Assembly (NCBI RefSeq): GCF_003123685.1
Contig: NZ_QCYJ01000020.1
Location: forward strand, 186,001-250,000
From: Nocardia aurea
GTDB taxonomy: Bacteria > Actinomycetota > Actinomycetes > Mycobacteriales > Mycobacteriaceae
DNA: 64,000 nucleotides
Direction: 5' to 3'
The notes below the pieces were generated by a model. The model was not told the DNA's origin. It was given only the letters and a program-made list of their open reading frames with translations, and searched no databases. The translations under genes and the position numbers were made by a program. Shown in pieces: positions 1 through 7,849 of this stretch (its first letter is position 1; each line of letters begins with the position of its first letter).

Positions 1-1
1 C

Positions 2-697
2 GCAGGATTGATTGGTGCTGTGGCTGCGGTACTCGCCCTCTTTCGCGACACGATCGACTTCAAAATCGGGTCGAAACCAGATACGCCGAGTACGGCCTTG
101 ATCGCTACAACGAATCCTGCGCCCGCCCCTAATGCCAACGACTACGGCTGGGGGCCGATACGGGACCTCTACAGAATCAACGAGCCATCCCCCACGGCGG
201 TTTTTAATAGCATTGAGGATAATCAATCCATCGGGAGCGAAGTAAATTTCGTGAGATGTCGCATTGCTGACGATCCGAAAATGATGTACGGCGATGAGGT
301 TGCAATTCGAGACGACATCAATATTTCCGTGTATGTATTCATCGACAACTCAAGTGTTCGTGCTGATCAGGCTATAAATGGCGCGCGCATGGACCTGCGG
401 GTCAGTAACGACCTCGCCGTCAATCCAGCTCTGAATGTCCACCTTTCGGGAGTGAACGTTATCGAGGTATACAATGGCTGCAAGATACTTTCAATGAATC
501 CTGCTGTTCTTTCATATATTCCAGGAAGTGCATTTCTGCACACTACTGCTAATACATCGGCGATCAAACTAGAGGACGCGGTCGTGCGTGGCGATAAACT
601 CTTGCCTGGAGTTCGGGGTAATGTCGACGGCGTAATTGGAGGCAACAGCAGCACCTATGGCTACGTTGAATTTCGAGTGAAGGTATTTGTGCCGTAG
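2..697 (+). CDS. Hypothetical membrane-anchored exported protein, 5' end cut by window
   Basis: The frame is already open at the first base, so the true start may lie outside; an internal TTG at 8 is the first possible start seen. A hydrophobic stretch at the visible N-terminus (IGAVAAVLALF) is followed by about 200 hydrophilic residues, suggesting a signal anchor with an extracytoplasmic domain. The middle segment (VYVFIDNSS, then ARMDLRVSN) resembles a YVHNNA-type repeat I recall from actinobacterial exported proteins; this is only a weak resemblance. Codon use is clearly AT-richer than the chromosomal genes at the right of the window, in line with foreign DNA. Function unknown. Confidence 0.6.
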   Translation, partial: AGLIGAVAAVLALFRDTIDFKIGSKPDTPSTALIATTNPAPAPNANDYGWGPIRDLYRINEPSPTAVFNSIEDNQSIGSEVNFVRCRIADDPKMMYGDEVAIRDDINISVYVFIDNSSVRADQAINGARMDLRVSNDLAVNPALNVHLSGVNVIEVYNGCKILSMNPAVLSYIPGSAFLHTTANTSAIKLEDAVVRGDKLLPGVRGNVDGVIGGNSSTYGYVEFRVKVFVP

Positions 698-733
698 CGC
701 AAGGCTTGCTCGGATAGGTTACGCTGGGCATCA

Positions 734-1147
<414 letters not shown>

Positions 1148-1198
1148 TAGACCGAAGACGGCGACTGGGAGTTCTGACCGCGATGTGGAGCAATAACG

Positions 1199-2284
1199 TC
1201 ACGGTGACGTATTGGAGTCGGGCCAGGAGTACCGCTCGTCCAGCGATCGAATCAGGCTTGTTGCGACCATCACGGCCACGATCGCGTTTTCGAGCGTGAA
1301 GTGATCGGTATGAGCTTGGTGTGCGCAGACGTGTCGCGACAGCGGCACGGGACGCGGCTTGCCCGACTTCGGGCTCCAGTCGGTCATAAGGTTGACTACC
1401 GGCGCAACGCCGAGGACGTAGCGCAGGCGATCTTCCTTGAGGGCTTCGTCAAGATCGTTGACCTGGCATTCGTTCTTTGCCTTGTTGTGCTTCGCGTTGA
1501 TGTGCGCCTCGATGACCGTCGTGCACACGTCGACAGAGAGCGATTGCGCTGGCCTGTGGTGCCCGTTCTTCAGTGCGCGGATGGCGTCCAACAAGAGTTC
1601 GCGCTGGTCGGCGACCGCCAGATCCAACTGGCGGTGCAGCGACTCCTCGCAGTCCTCCATGATCTCGGCGCAGCGCGCAACGAGAATCGCGTCACGCGCG
1701 GAGCGATCTGCTGCATGAGTGAGTTCCGAGACCACTTCCGCTCTCGGTATATACGACAGCGGGATGCCCTCGTTTTCGACGATCTGCTTCGCGGCGCTCA
1801 ACGTGAAATGCGCTTCGCCAGGGCCGGGTGGCCAGTTCGACGGGTACCGCTCCAGCAACCAGCGGCGCAGCGTCTCAAACGCCGGTGCCGCGGCCTCGAA
1901 CGCCGTCTGGATAGCCGTGGCGTTTTCCTGAAGGAATCGCCTAGTCTCGAGGATCGGCGGGATGGCGCGCATGAAGACTTGCTCGACTCTCCGTTGCTCC
2001 TGCACGATGCCCTCGATCGAGCGAAGAAATTCGCGAGCGCCCCGGGACTCCGCCCATTGCCGCCCAACCGCCTCCGACGTCCTGCGAGCCAAATCGAGCG
2101 CCGCTGCATTCTGGGCGATCTGACGCCGGATGTTCTCGGCGGTTCGGCGAATCTCGCGCTCCAGCGCGGGCGTCAGACTGGGTGGGTACGTCACCGGACG
2201 AGGATACCGGCGGCCGTCGACACACCGCGTCTCATTTTCCTTGCACCAATAACACCCCTGGGAACCCGTACGCACTGGAAACAC
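1199..2284 (-). CDS. Hypothetical helical protein with N-terminal CxxC motif
   Basis: A 361-residue, mostly hydrophilic and helical protein of unknown function. The N-terminus carries GCYWCKENETRC, a cysteine cluster that could bind a metal. A central region from about residue 40 to 140 looks coiled-coil-like (NIRRQIAQNAAALDLARR, IVQEQRRVEQVF). The C-terminal third ([40 protein letters not shown]) is the part shared with the decayed copy next to it, so it is probably a defined domain. The GTG at 2284 was chosen because it keeps the cysteine motif; later starts are possible. It is transcribed away from the 24-bp repeat block. Confidence 0.65.
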   Translation of the reverse strand: MFPVRTGSQGCYWCKENETRCVDGRRYPRPVTYPPSLTPALEREIRRTAENIRRQIAQNAAALDLARRTSEAVGRQWAESRGAREFLRSIEGIVQEQRRVEQVFMRAIPPILETRRFLQENATAIQTAFEAAAPAFETLRRWLLERYPSNWPPGPGEAHFTLSAAKQIVENEGIPLSYIPRAEVVSELTHAADRSARDAILVARCAEIMEDCEESLHRQLDLAVADQRELLLDAIRALKNGHHRPAQSLSVDVCTTVIEAHINAKHNKAKNECQVNDLDEALKEDRLRYVLGVAPVVNLMTDWSPKSGKPRPVPLSRHVCAHQAHTDHFTLENAIVAVMVATSLIRSLDERYSWPDSNTSP

Positions 2285-2338
2285 CCGAGGGGGCCGCTGC
2301 CCCCTCGGAGCTGGGGGGGGGGCTCCCCCTCCCCCTAC

Positions 2339-2458
2339 GGCTCGAGCTGGGCCGCGCCCTACGGCTCGAGCTGGGCCGCGCCCTACGGCTCGAGCTGGGC
2401 CGCGCCCTACGGCTCGAGCTGGGCCGCGCCCTACGGCTCGAGCTGGGCCGCGCCCTAC
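2339..2458. repeat. Five exact 24-bp direct repeats
   Basis: Five identical head-to-tail units begin at 2339, 2363, 2387, 2411 and 2435. Each has a CTCGAG palindrome and a GGGCCGCGCCC near-palindrome and ends in CCCTAC. A degenerate GC-rich unit precedes the block (2310-2338). The array lies between the start of the leftward gene at 2284 and the promoter region of the rightward gene at 2699. It could be iteron-like (origin or partition site), a protein-binding array, or simple tandem expansion; the sequence does not decide. Because 24 is divisible by 3 it leaves open frames on both strands, which I do not treat as genes. Confidence 0.9.
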
Positions 2459-2554
2459 GGGCAGCGGCCCACTTAGAAGGAGAATCGGAACGCACGCGCG
2501 AGAGGGTTACATATCCGCAGCTCAAAGCTATTTTTAGGGTTACCTGACTACAAA

Positions 2555-2698
2555 CGGAGGATACACCTCCGATTAGGCCGAAAACCCTGTTTGGCCTGCG
2601 GATTTGACAAGTAGCAAAGTATCTGGAAAGCTTTGTCTCGTTCCGCTCCACACCTTCCCTAGCGGCCCTACCGCTACCGATCACGGAGGATTCACACC
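2555..2698 (+). promoter_or_regulatory. Leader region of the gene at 2699
   Basis: This AT-richer stretch holds a small perfect hairpin (CGGAGG, loop ATACA, CCTCCG; 2555-2571), a TTGACA hexamer at about 2607 that could be a -35 box, and a good Shine-Dalgarno GGAGG ending 9 nt before the ATG at 2699. No convincing -10 box is visible at normal spacing. Confidence 0.35.
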
Positions 2699-3448
2699 AT
2701 GTCCGCTACTGCTACCGAAACCACCGGAACCGAACTCGATTCGCTCGAAACGGAGTCGACCGAAATCGAGATGGCGGAGGGGCACTCCACTTCGCAGTTC
2801 GGCGAGTTCTCCGCCATACTTTCCGATTTGGTCGAGGACGGTTACGAAATGTTCCGTGGTGTGGCCTTTATCGAGGTCAAGCGGAATGGTGAGTTGGTCG
2901 GTCAGTTGATGGAAATTCCGAGCGGCGTCTACTCGTCGCCGGTGGTCGGTGTGACCATGCATTTCGGGTCGGTGCGAGATGGAATTTTGCACATCGTCAA
3001 GAATGCGAAGTGTGTTGCCAAGTTCAAGCCACGTAAGGCTAAGGCTCCGGCGAAGCTGACGAAAGAACGCGCGTTGAGTGCGGTTACCGCCAACGCGCGT
3101 CGGTACTACCGTTTTCAGAAAGAACTGGATGCGGCGCGGCGTCGCTTGCACGTTGCCGAAACCACGTACGGCAAGCGTGATGAGGTTCGGAGCGTCGACG
3201 CGGAACGGGCGGCGGAAAGTGATGCCTACCAGCGTCGCGACAAGTCCGATATCTCGACACATCATGCGTTCTACGCTAAGGATTTGGTCTCGGCAGCACA
3301 GAACGCGGTCGACCGTGCGGCGGACATGCTGACTGTCCGCAGGGACGCGATGGAGTCGGCCGTCAATACGGCGCGCGAACTGGGCGCGGTGCAATCGGAG
3401 TGGGAACACGCGATGTCGGTTGCCAAGCCTAAGCCGCGCGCCAAGTAG
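2699..3448 (+). CDS. Hypothetical protein with helical C-terminal half
   Basis: 249 residues. The start at 2699 is backed by an ACGGAGG Shine-Dalgarno. The first 45 residues are Thr/Glu-rich and probably disordered. Residues 45-110 look like a small beta-rich domain (FRGVAFIEVKRNGELVGQL, VVGVTMHFGSV). From about 115 the protein is strongly basic and helical (KFKPRKAKAPAKLTKERAL, then KELDAARRRLHVAE) and ends in KPKPRAK, so it may bind nucleic acid. I do not recognise the family. It stands alone between the repeat block and a long gene-free stretch. Confidence 0.65.
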   Translation: MSATATETTGTELDSLETESTEIEMAEGHSTSQFGEFSAILSDLVEDGYEMFRGVAFIEVKRNGELVGQLMEIPSGVYSSPVVGVTMHFGSVRDGILHIVKNAKCVAKFKPRKAKAPAKLTKERALSAVTANARRYYRFQKELDAARRRLHVAETTYGKRDEVRSVDAERAAESDAYQRRDKSDISTHHAFYAKDLVSAAQNAVDRAADMLTVRRDAMESAVNTARELGAVQSEWEHAMSVAKPKPRAK

Positions 3449-4115
3449 CTCTAGCAGGTGCGGAGAGTGCGTCTCGTGGGGGGCGGTACGCATTCTCTGG
3501 ACTCTCTAGGGTGTCCTCCGAATCGGCAACGATATCGGATTCGCAAAACGGAACGGCGGAGATGCTTAGCATCCATTGGTTCCCACGCTTTACGCCCCCA
3601 GCGGGTGAGTAGGGCACGCTCTACCTAGACGCTACGGCGTCGGCCGACGTAGGAATGCCTATTTCGGATTCGGTCCGCAAGGGCTGTGACCTTCAAGGGT
3701 CTACCGGATCACATGTTGATCCGATCGGAGTATCCGATACTCCCGCGTCACGGTCGCGACGACGTGCACGCAAATCGAATCGGAAACCAATCTCATGGTG
3801 AGCCGCACCTTAGTCGGCACGGTCATTCTGGCCTTGTTCTTGGAACCTCTCTAGTCGGTAGCGCGACGGTGGCGGTCCGTTCAAATTCATAGTGTGGGCG
3901 CAATTTGTCAGTGCGCATTGGTTCATGTGGCGGTTGTAGACGTTTTCGTGACGATTTGCGTGCTGGCTTATCCGCGTGTCCCGATTACTCGGCTACCCGA
4001 TTTGTTTGGTGTGCCGATTCGTTGATGCGCGGAATGACGCATTGTGTACGGCCGTCGCTGGTAGCGGCACGGTGCGTTGCTGGTATTCGAGTAGTCCATT
4101 TCGGATGAATGCGAA
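3449..4115. other. Gene-free stretch with two small perfect inverted repeats
   Basis: No frame here looks like protein. Two adjacent inverted repeats stand out: GGATCA/TGATCC with a 5-nt loop (3706-3722) and GGAGTATC/GATACTCC with a 1-nt centre (3727-3743). Together they look more like protein-binding sites than a terminator, since no T-run follows. Confidence 0.4.
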
Positions 4116-4145
4116 GGTGGCCGCTGGTGTGAGCAGCGGGCCACC
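4116..4145 (+). terminator. Strong hairpin upstream of the small-protein gene
   Basis: GGTGGCC plus GCTG pairs with CAGC plus GGCCACC around a 7-nt loop, with one bulged G. A short AT-rich stretch follows, not a full T-run. It could end transcription from the left or act as an attenuator for the gene at 4187. Confidence 0.45.
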
Positions 4146-4186
4146 GATCGGATTTATTCGGAGTTCTGTGTCGAAAGGATTTGAAA

Positions 4187-4450
4187 ATGAAAAACGATCA
4201 TGGGTGCAAAGTTTCGGGCAAGGTGGTCAAACTCGGGAAGTTCACCGACGGCATCGCCCTGTGGCAGGCCACGCCGCAGGACGTGTCCAATGCGTACCTC
4301 AATTACTTGAGTGGCGAAAATACCAGCGACTCGCGGAGCACGTCGGTGGCAGTGGGCAGCTTCAATAGCATCGCGGCACTGCCCTATTTCTTCAGAATTC
4401 AGCAAAAGCATGTTCTTACTGCTGATTGCCGCAATCTGAATCAATCTTGA
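4187..4450 (+). CDS. Small hypothetical protein at the head of the metabolic cassette
   Basis: 87 residues. The ATG at 4187 has AAAGGA 7 nt upstream and is preferred to the in-frame TTG at 4181. The N-terminus is basic (MKNDHGCKVSGKVVKLGKF), the middle is rich in Ser, Thr and Asn, and there are two cysteines (residues 7 and 81). No signal peptide or membrane helix is visible. It ends 1 nt before the first structured leader (4452). Size and position would suit a ribosomal peptide precursor, but no RiPP-type enzyme (YcaO, radical SAM, lanthipeptide synthetase) is nearby, so that remains speculation. Confidence 0.5.
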   Translation: MKNDHGCKVSGKVVKLGKFTDGIALWQATPQDVSNAYLNYLSGENTSDSRSTSVAVGSFNSIAALPYFFRIQQKHVLTADCRNLNQS

Positions 4451-4451
4451 T

Positions 4452-4604
4452 CAGGTTGCGCGATCGGGCGTGTCGAATTCGAGCCGCTATCTTCGGGTGA
4501 CGGCTGGCTGGTCGATGCGACCGAAGTAATTGAGGAACTTGAGAAGGTTCCTCATCGTAAATGCGTATGGGCAATAGCCCGACGCAATGACCCAAGAGGG
4601 TGGA
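4452..4604 (+). promoter_or_regulatory. Structured leader L1 of the methyltransferase-like gene
   Basis: About 85% identical by hand alignment to the leader at 7694-7849. Stems seen: AGCCG/CGGCT; GGTCG-ATG-CGACC; TGAGGAAC/GTTCCTCA; TGCGT/ACGCA (4562-4566 with 4582-4586) enclosing GGGC-AATA-GCCC (4569-4580); and ACCC-AAGA-GGGT (4590-4601). The last stem contains the Shine-Dalgarno AGGGTGG and ends 3 nt before the ATG at 4605. An ATG inside the leader (4587) is rejected as the start because the other two leaders place the start after this hairpin. It resembles no riboswitch class I can name. Confidence 0.75.
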
Positions 4605-5972
4605 ATGAATAACTTTGCGCGGGAACACAAGTCTGCGTCGAGCTATATCGACGTCGCCGCGAATGATCATGGCGATGAGAAGGGGTACTTGGTCAGGCAC
4701 GCGCTGGCACGGCTGAGTTCCCCCAACGCACACGTCGTCGAAATCGGTCCCGGCGGTGGTGCCGCTGTCAGGCATCTCGCCTCTCACTTGAGGACGCAGC
4801 CCCGTTCGGTTCACATGACGCTGATCGAGGCTCCGGGCGTGGTGTCGAAATCGTTGACCGACGCGATGGATTACTTCGACACCGTGGGAACCTCGGCGTT
4901 GGTCCACGGTTGGGCTCAGGATCTGTCGACGTTGATCCCGATGTCTGCGGATATCATCAGCGCGAGCGCGTTGATGCATGAGGTCTACTCGTACGGCAGT
5001 GGTTACGCGGACTTGTATGCCCTGATCCGAGCACTGCCGACCGCGCTGGCCGAGTACGGTTTCTTCGCCTACCGCGATGTGTACTCCGTGCACACGGCGT
5101 CGTTGCACGATCGCACGATCCATACCTATACCGGACAGCCGTGGTTGCAGTTCTTGCAGATGTTCACGCCGCACTACCTCGACAACGGCAGGCATCCGTA
5201 CCATCGCAGCAACGATGAGCCGGTCGCGCGTCAGAATTCGCAGATCGTGGCGCTGTCGTCCCTCGATGACCGCGTCGCGGCGGTGATCGAGGCACCGATC
5301 GGATTGTTCCGGGAGGTGCAGCGTCACTACGTAACGATGCGAGATCATGTCTGGCGATCGGGCGTTCTCGGGTTCACCCCCGTACTGGATGGCCAACTCT
5401 CCAACGATTGGGTCGACTTTCGGGCCGGGCACAAGAGGGTGCACTTTTCCTTCTCGGACTCGGCGAGGATGTCGTCGGCTCAGCGTGCCAATCTGCGGGC
5501 GCTGAGTGAGAGCTACGGCGATCACTTCGTGATCGACGGTGACATCTTCGACGCCATCACCGACCTTGCTCTCGCCGACTTTCTGACTGCTGCCGCAGGT
5601 GCGGTCGATGAGACCTGTGTGCAGGTTTGGGGGTCGTGGCTCGAACGGGAAGGGCGCGAAACCTACGTATACCTGACGCGTGACGAGTTGCTGACGGAGT
5701 TCGCTGTCAATTCGATTGAGGCGGGCACCGACGGGGAGACCGTGTTGATGCCGGTTCACGCCGATGATGTGTCGACGCGAACCCGCGCCTACTACAACCG
5801 TTATCTCAGCAACAGCTTGGCCAATCCGCTGATCGACGCCAAGCAGCTGGTGCTGTTCCAGAACATCCCGATCACCGATTCTGTTCTCTTGCAGAGTGCG
5901 CTCAGTGTGCTGGGAGAGCACTGCACGAAGCCGAGTCTGGCTCGCGTTATGTCGGCGGTCTGGCGAAGCTGA
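4605..5972 (+). CDS. SAM-dependent methyltransferase-like protein
   Basis: 455 residues. A class I SAM-binding motif (HVVEIGPGGGAAV, about residues 43-55) is followed by LIEAPG near 75, as in the second strand of a Rossmann-like methyltransferase. The segment SASALMHEVYSYGSGYADLY (about 125-145) corresponds to the post-motif region. The C-terminal 250 residues are an extra domain I do not recognise. The glycine loop is that of ordinary methyltransferases rather than of nicotianamine-synthase/CntL enzymes. It has its own leader (L1) and terminator (5990-6019). The substrate is unknown; the opine dehydrogenase and amine oxidase nearby suggest a step in making an amino-acid-derived compound. Confidence 0.7.
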   Translation: MNNFAREHKSASSYIDVAANDHGDEKGYLVRHALARLSSPNAHVVEIGPGGGAAVRHLASHLRTQPRSVHMTLIEAPGVVSKSLTDAMDYFDTVGTSALVHGWAQDLSTLIPMSADIISASALMHEVYSYGSGYADLYALIRALPTALAEYGFFAYRDVYSVHTASLHDRTIHTYTGQPWLQFLQMFTPHYLDNGRHPYHRSNDEPVARQNSQIVALSSLDDRVAAVIEAPIGLFREVQRHYVTMRDHVWRSGVLGFTPVLDGQLSNDWVDFRAGHKRVHFSFSDSARMSSAQRANLRALSESYGDHFVIDGDIFDAITDLALADFLTAAAGAVDETCVQVWGSWLEREGRETYVYLTRDELLTEFAVNSIEAGTDGETVLMPVHADDVSTRTRAYYNRYLSNSLANPLIDAKQLVLFQNIPITDSVLLQSALSVLGEHCTKPSLARVMSAVWRS

Positions 5973-5989
5973 AATAGCCCTGAAGTAGT

Positions 5990-6019
5990 CCGTGGGTCGG
6001 CCGAAAGGCTGACCCACGG
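5990..6019 (+). terminator. Terminator of the methyltransferase-like gene
   Basis: CCGTGGGTC and GCC pair with GGC and GACCCACGG around a GAAA tetraloop, with one G-T mismatch inside. It begins 17 nt after the stop codon, so the gene is probably monocistronic. Confidence 0.75.
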
Positions 6020-6131
6020 GTTACCCGTTGAGCCTAAATCGCACTTTCCGCGCTGTGAAGCCGCTACTTGTAGCGCCGTTCCAGATGGGCGCGGACCCTT
6101 CGTACTAGGATCTGAAAGGAATACGTCTAAT

Positions 6132-6731
6132 ATGCTGTTCGAGGTCGAGCGTAAGCGCGAGCTGACTGACACTGCGGCTCTGCTTGCCAAGCTCTCCGAG
6201 ATGGGCTACCGAAAGACTGGCCACCTCAATGAGGTTGACACTTATTTCAGCCGCCCGGACGTCGACTACATGGAGACGGTTGAGTGCCTGCGCGTCCGTA
6301 GCCGCGATGACTTCGCTGAGGTCACCTATAAGCCGCCGACCAATGCTCAGAATCGTTCCAGTGCAGGCATTATCGTCAAACCGGAAACGAATGTCGCGCT
6401 TGCCGGTGTCGACCAGGCGGAGGCAGCTAATCAATTGATGGCTGCTATCGGCATGCGCGAGCTGGCACGTGTCGAGAAATTCCGGGCAACGTTCGTGAAC
6501 CCTGACCTCGCGCGTACGACGATCACAATCGACGTCATCGCGGGCGTCGGTACGTACGTGGAGACTGAGATTCTGGCACACGACGCAGACAGCGCTGGAG
6601 CACAGATCGGTCACATAGAAGCGGAACTGGGCATAAGCGAGTTGCCGATCGTCACTTCGCCTTACCGCGATCTCGTGATGAGCAACAGCGAGAACGTGGC
6701 AGCAGCACGCACGTCGCCGCTCGAAGAATGA
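6132..6731 (+). CDS. CYTH-domain protein (class IV adenylate cyclase / triphosphatase-like)
   Basis: 199 residues, about the usual length of a single CYTH domain. The hallmark ExExK motif is at the extreme N-terminus (FEVERK: Glu4, Glu6, Lys8), followed by alternating charged strands as in the CYTH tunnel fold (VECLRVRSRDD, AEVTYKPP, TITIDVIAGVGTYVETEI). Family members hydrolyse inorganic or thiamine triphosphate or make cAMP; which applies cannot be told here. AAAGGA lies 10 nt before the ATG. Unlike its cassette neighbours it lacks the tandem stem-loop leader, so it is probably controlled differently. Confidence 0.8.
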   Translation: MLFEVERKRELTDTAALLAKLSEMGYRKTGHLNEVDTYFSRPDVDYMETVECLRVRSRDDFAEVTYKPPTNAQNRSSAGIIVKPETNVALAGVDQAEAANQLMAAIGMRELARVEKFRATFVNPDLARTTITIDVIAGVGTYVETEILAHDADSAGAQIGHIEAELGISELPIVTSPYRDLVMSNSENVAAARTSPLEE

Positions 6732-7107
6732 GATGGGAGTTCAGGATCTGTGCCAGCAGGAATGTGGCTCGATCTGCGCTGTTGAGTAGTTCTTGCTGTT
6801 AAGTCCGCAGTCAGGCGGTTCACCGGTGCTACCTGGCGTGGTCGACTCGGCGGCAGAGGACAGCCAGCACAATCCGATCATCGGGTGTGTGCTGGCTCCT
6901 CGCCCCTGCGATCCAATCCGCTCCCCTGCATCACGGCAGGGGCGGGTCCGTACAAGTGGCTCCGCCCCGGCTGTGATGTTCGGGCATGTCTCTTGCGAGA
7001 GAGGACATCTCGTATGAGTGATGTACTCCTTCGGCTGAAGTACCGTCACTCGCTGCGCCCTCGGCATCGGTGACCGTGCGTCGACCCTGACGACCGATTG
7101 CGGATGC
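6732..7107. other. Structured non-coding stretch between convergent genes
   Basis: No protein-like frame. A long hairpin (6862-6897) has AGCCAGCACA/TGTGCTGGCT outer arms and an inner CCGAT/ATCGG, and can act as a terminator for the CYTH gene. It is followed by GC-rich segments that can also pair (CCCCTGC/GCAGGGG near 6929-6948). A small RNA cannot be ruled out. Confidence 0.4.
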
Positions 7108-7524
7108 TCAGCGGTCAGGTGCAGCGGGAGGCAATCCGCCTTCTGGACGCTTCGGGTCAGGCGTGTCGAGTTGAAAATTGAACCGTATGCGGGCCGCGGG
7201 AACGCGATCCTGCACCCGACGGCAGACAATGCGATGCCATTGCGCCGGATAGGGCTGGAATTCCGGCAAGTCGGCCCACAGTTCTTCGTCCGACTTGTAC
7301 GCGACCAGCGTACTGGGCTGCGTAGCTGAAAGCCGTTCCACCGCAACGTCAGTCGCGGCGACGACTTCCAGGATCTTGCCCTCGGCGGGTTCGGATATCC
7401 ATGACGTGCCTGTCTCCCACCTGCGGATACGTCGAACGTCGTATCCGATCAACCTCGAAAGTGTCTCGACAGATAGACCGAGGCTCTCGCGTGTGCACTG
7501 CAATTCAGCGGGCGTCATCACCAT
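7108..7524 (-). CDS. XRE-type DNA-binding regulator
   Basis: 138 residues from the ATG at 7524 (MVMTPAELQCTRE); an upstream extension is open but not protein-like. The N-terminal third is a helix-turn-helix of the YdiL/DUF1870 kind (LGLSVETLSRLIGYDVRRIRRWETG). The rest (ELWADLPEFQPYPAQWHRIVCRRV) has no function I recognise. It points away from the opine-dehydrogenase gene across about 325 bp that include leader L2, so it is a natural candidate regulator of the cassette, though nothing proves it. Confidence 0.7.
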   Translation of the reverse strand: MVMTPAELQCTRESLGLSVETLSRLIGYDVRRIRRWETGTSWISEPAEGKILEVVAATDVAVERLSATQPSTLVAYKSDEELWADLPEFQPYPAQWHRIVCRRVQDRVPAARIRFNFQLDTPDPKRPEGGLPPAAPDR

Positions 7525-7693
7525 TCGTAAGACTTTCCCATGCTCCTGTTGCGACGGCCAAGCGGGGGGAAGCAAATCAGCTGGGCCGCATCGGTAGCAC
7601 TGCGGGACGGCCGGGTTACGGCCTGTCGGCATTTCATCCGTGCTCGGCGACAGTCCAGCGCTTCTCCGAACCTCGGCGGCGAGTAGGCCACAG

Positions 7694-7849
7694 CAGGTTG
7701 CACGATCGGGCATGTCGAATTCGAGCCGCTATCTCCGGGTAGCGGCTGGCTGGTCGATATGACCGTAATAATTGAGGGATCCAAACCGGTTCCTCATTGG
7801 AAATGCGTCATGGGCAATAGCCCGACGCAACGACCCAAAAGGGTGCAAG
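7694..7849 (+). promoter_or_regulatory. Structured leader L2 of the opine-dehydrogenase-like gene
   Basis: Partner of L1. Sequence changes relative to L1 mostly keep pairing: GGTCG-ATA-TGACC (C-G becomes U-G); TGAGGGAT/GTTCCTCA (A-U becomes G-U and C-G becomes U-G); AGCCGCTA/TAGCGGCT (perfect here, imperfect in L1). The stems TGCGT/ACGCA, GGGC-AATA-GCCC (7812-7823) and ACCC-AAAA-GGGT (7833-7844) are kept, and the last covers the Shine-Dalgarno 5 nt before the ATG at 7850. Confidence 0.75.

Noticed and set aside
2339..2458. CRISPR array
   Set aside because: The repeats are contiguous with no spacers and no cas gene is present.
1301..2476. Long plus-strand frame ending in a WAAPYGSS repeat protein
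   Set aside because: It is antisense to the gene at 1199-2284, and the repeats only reflect the 24-bp unit being divisible by 3; other frames over the repeat are also open.
4587..4604. Upstream ATG for the methyltransferase-like gene
   Set aside because: It lies inside the conserved hairpin leader; the other two leaders place the start after the second hairpin.
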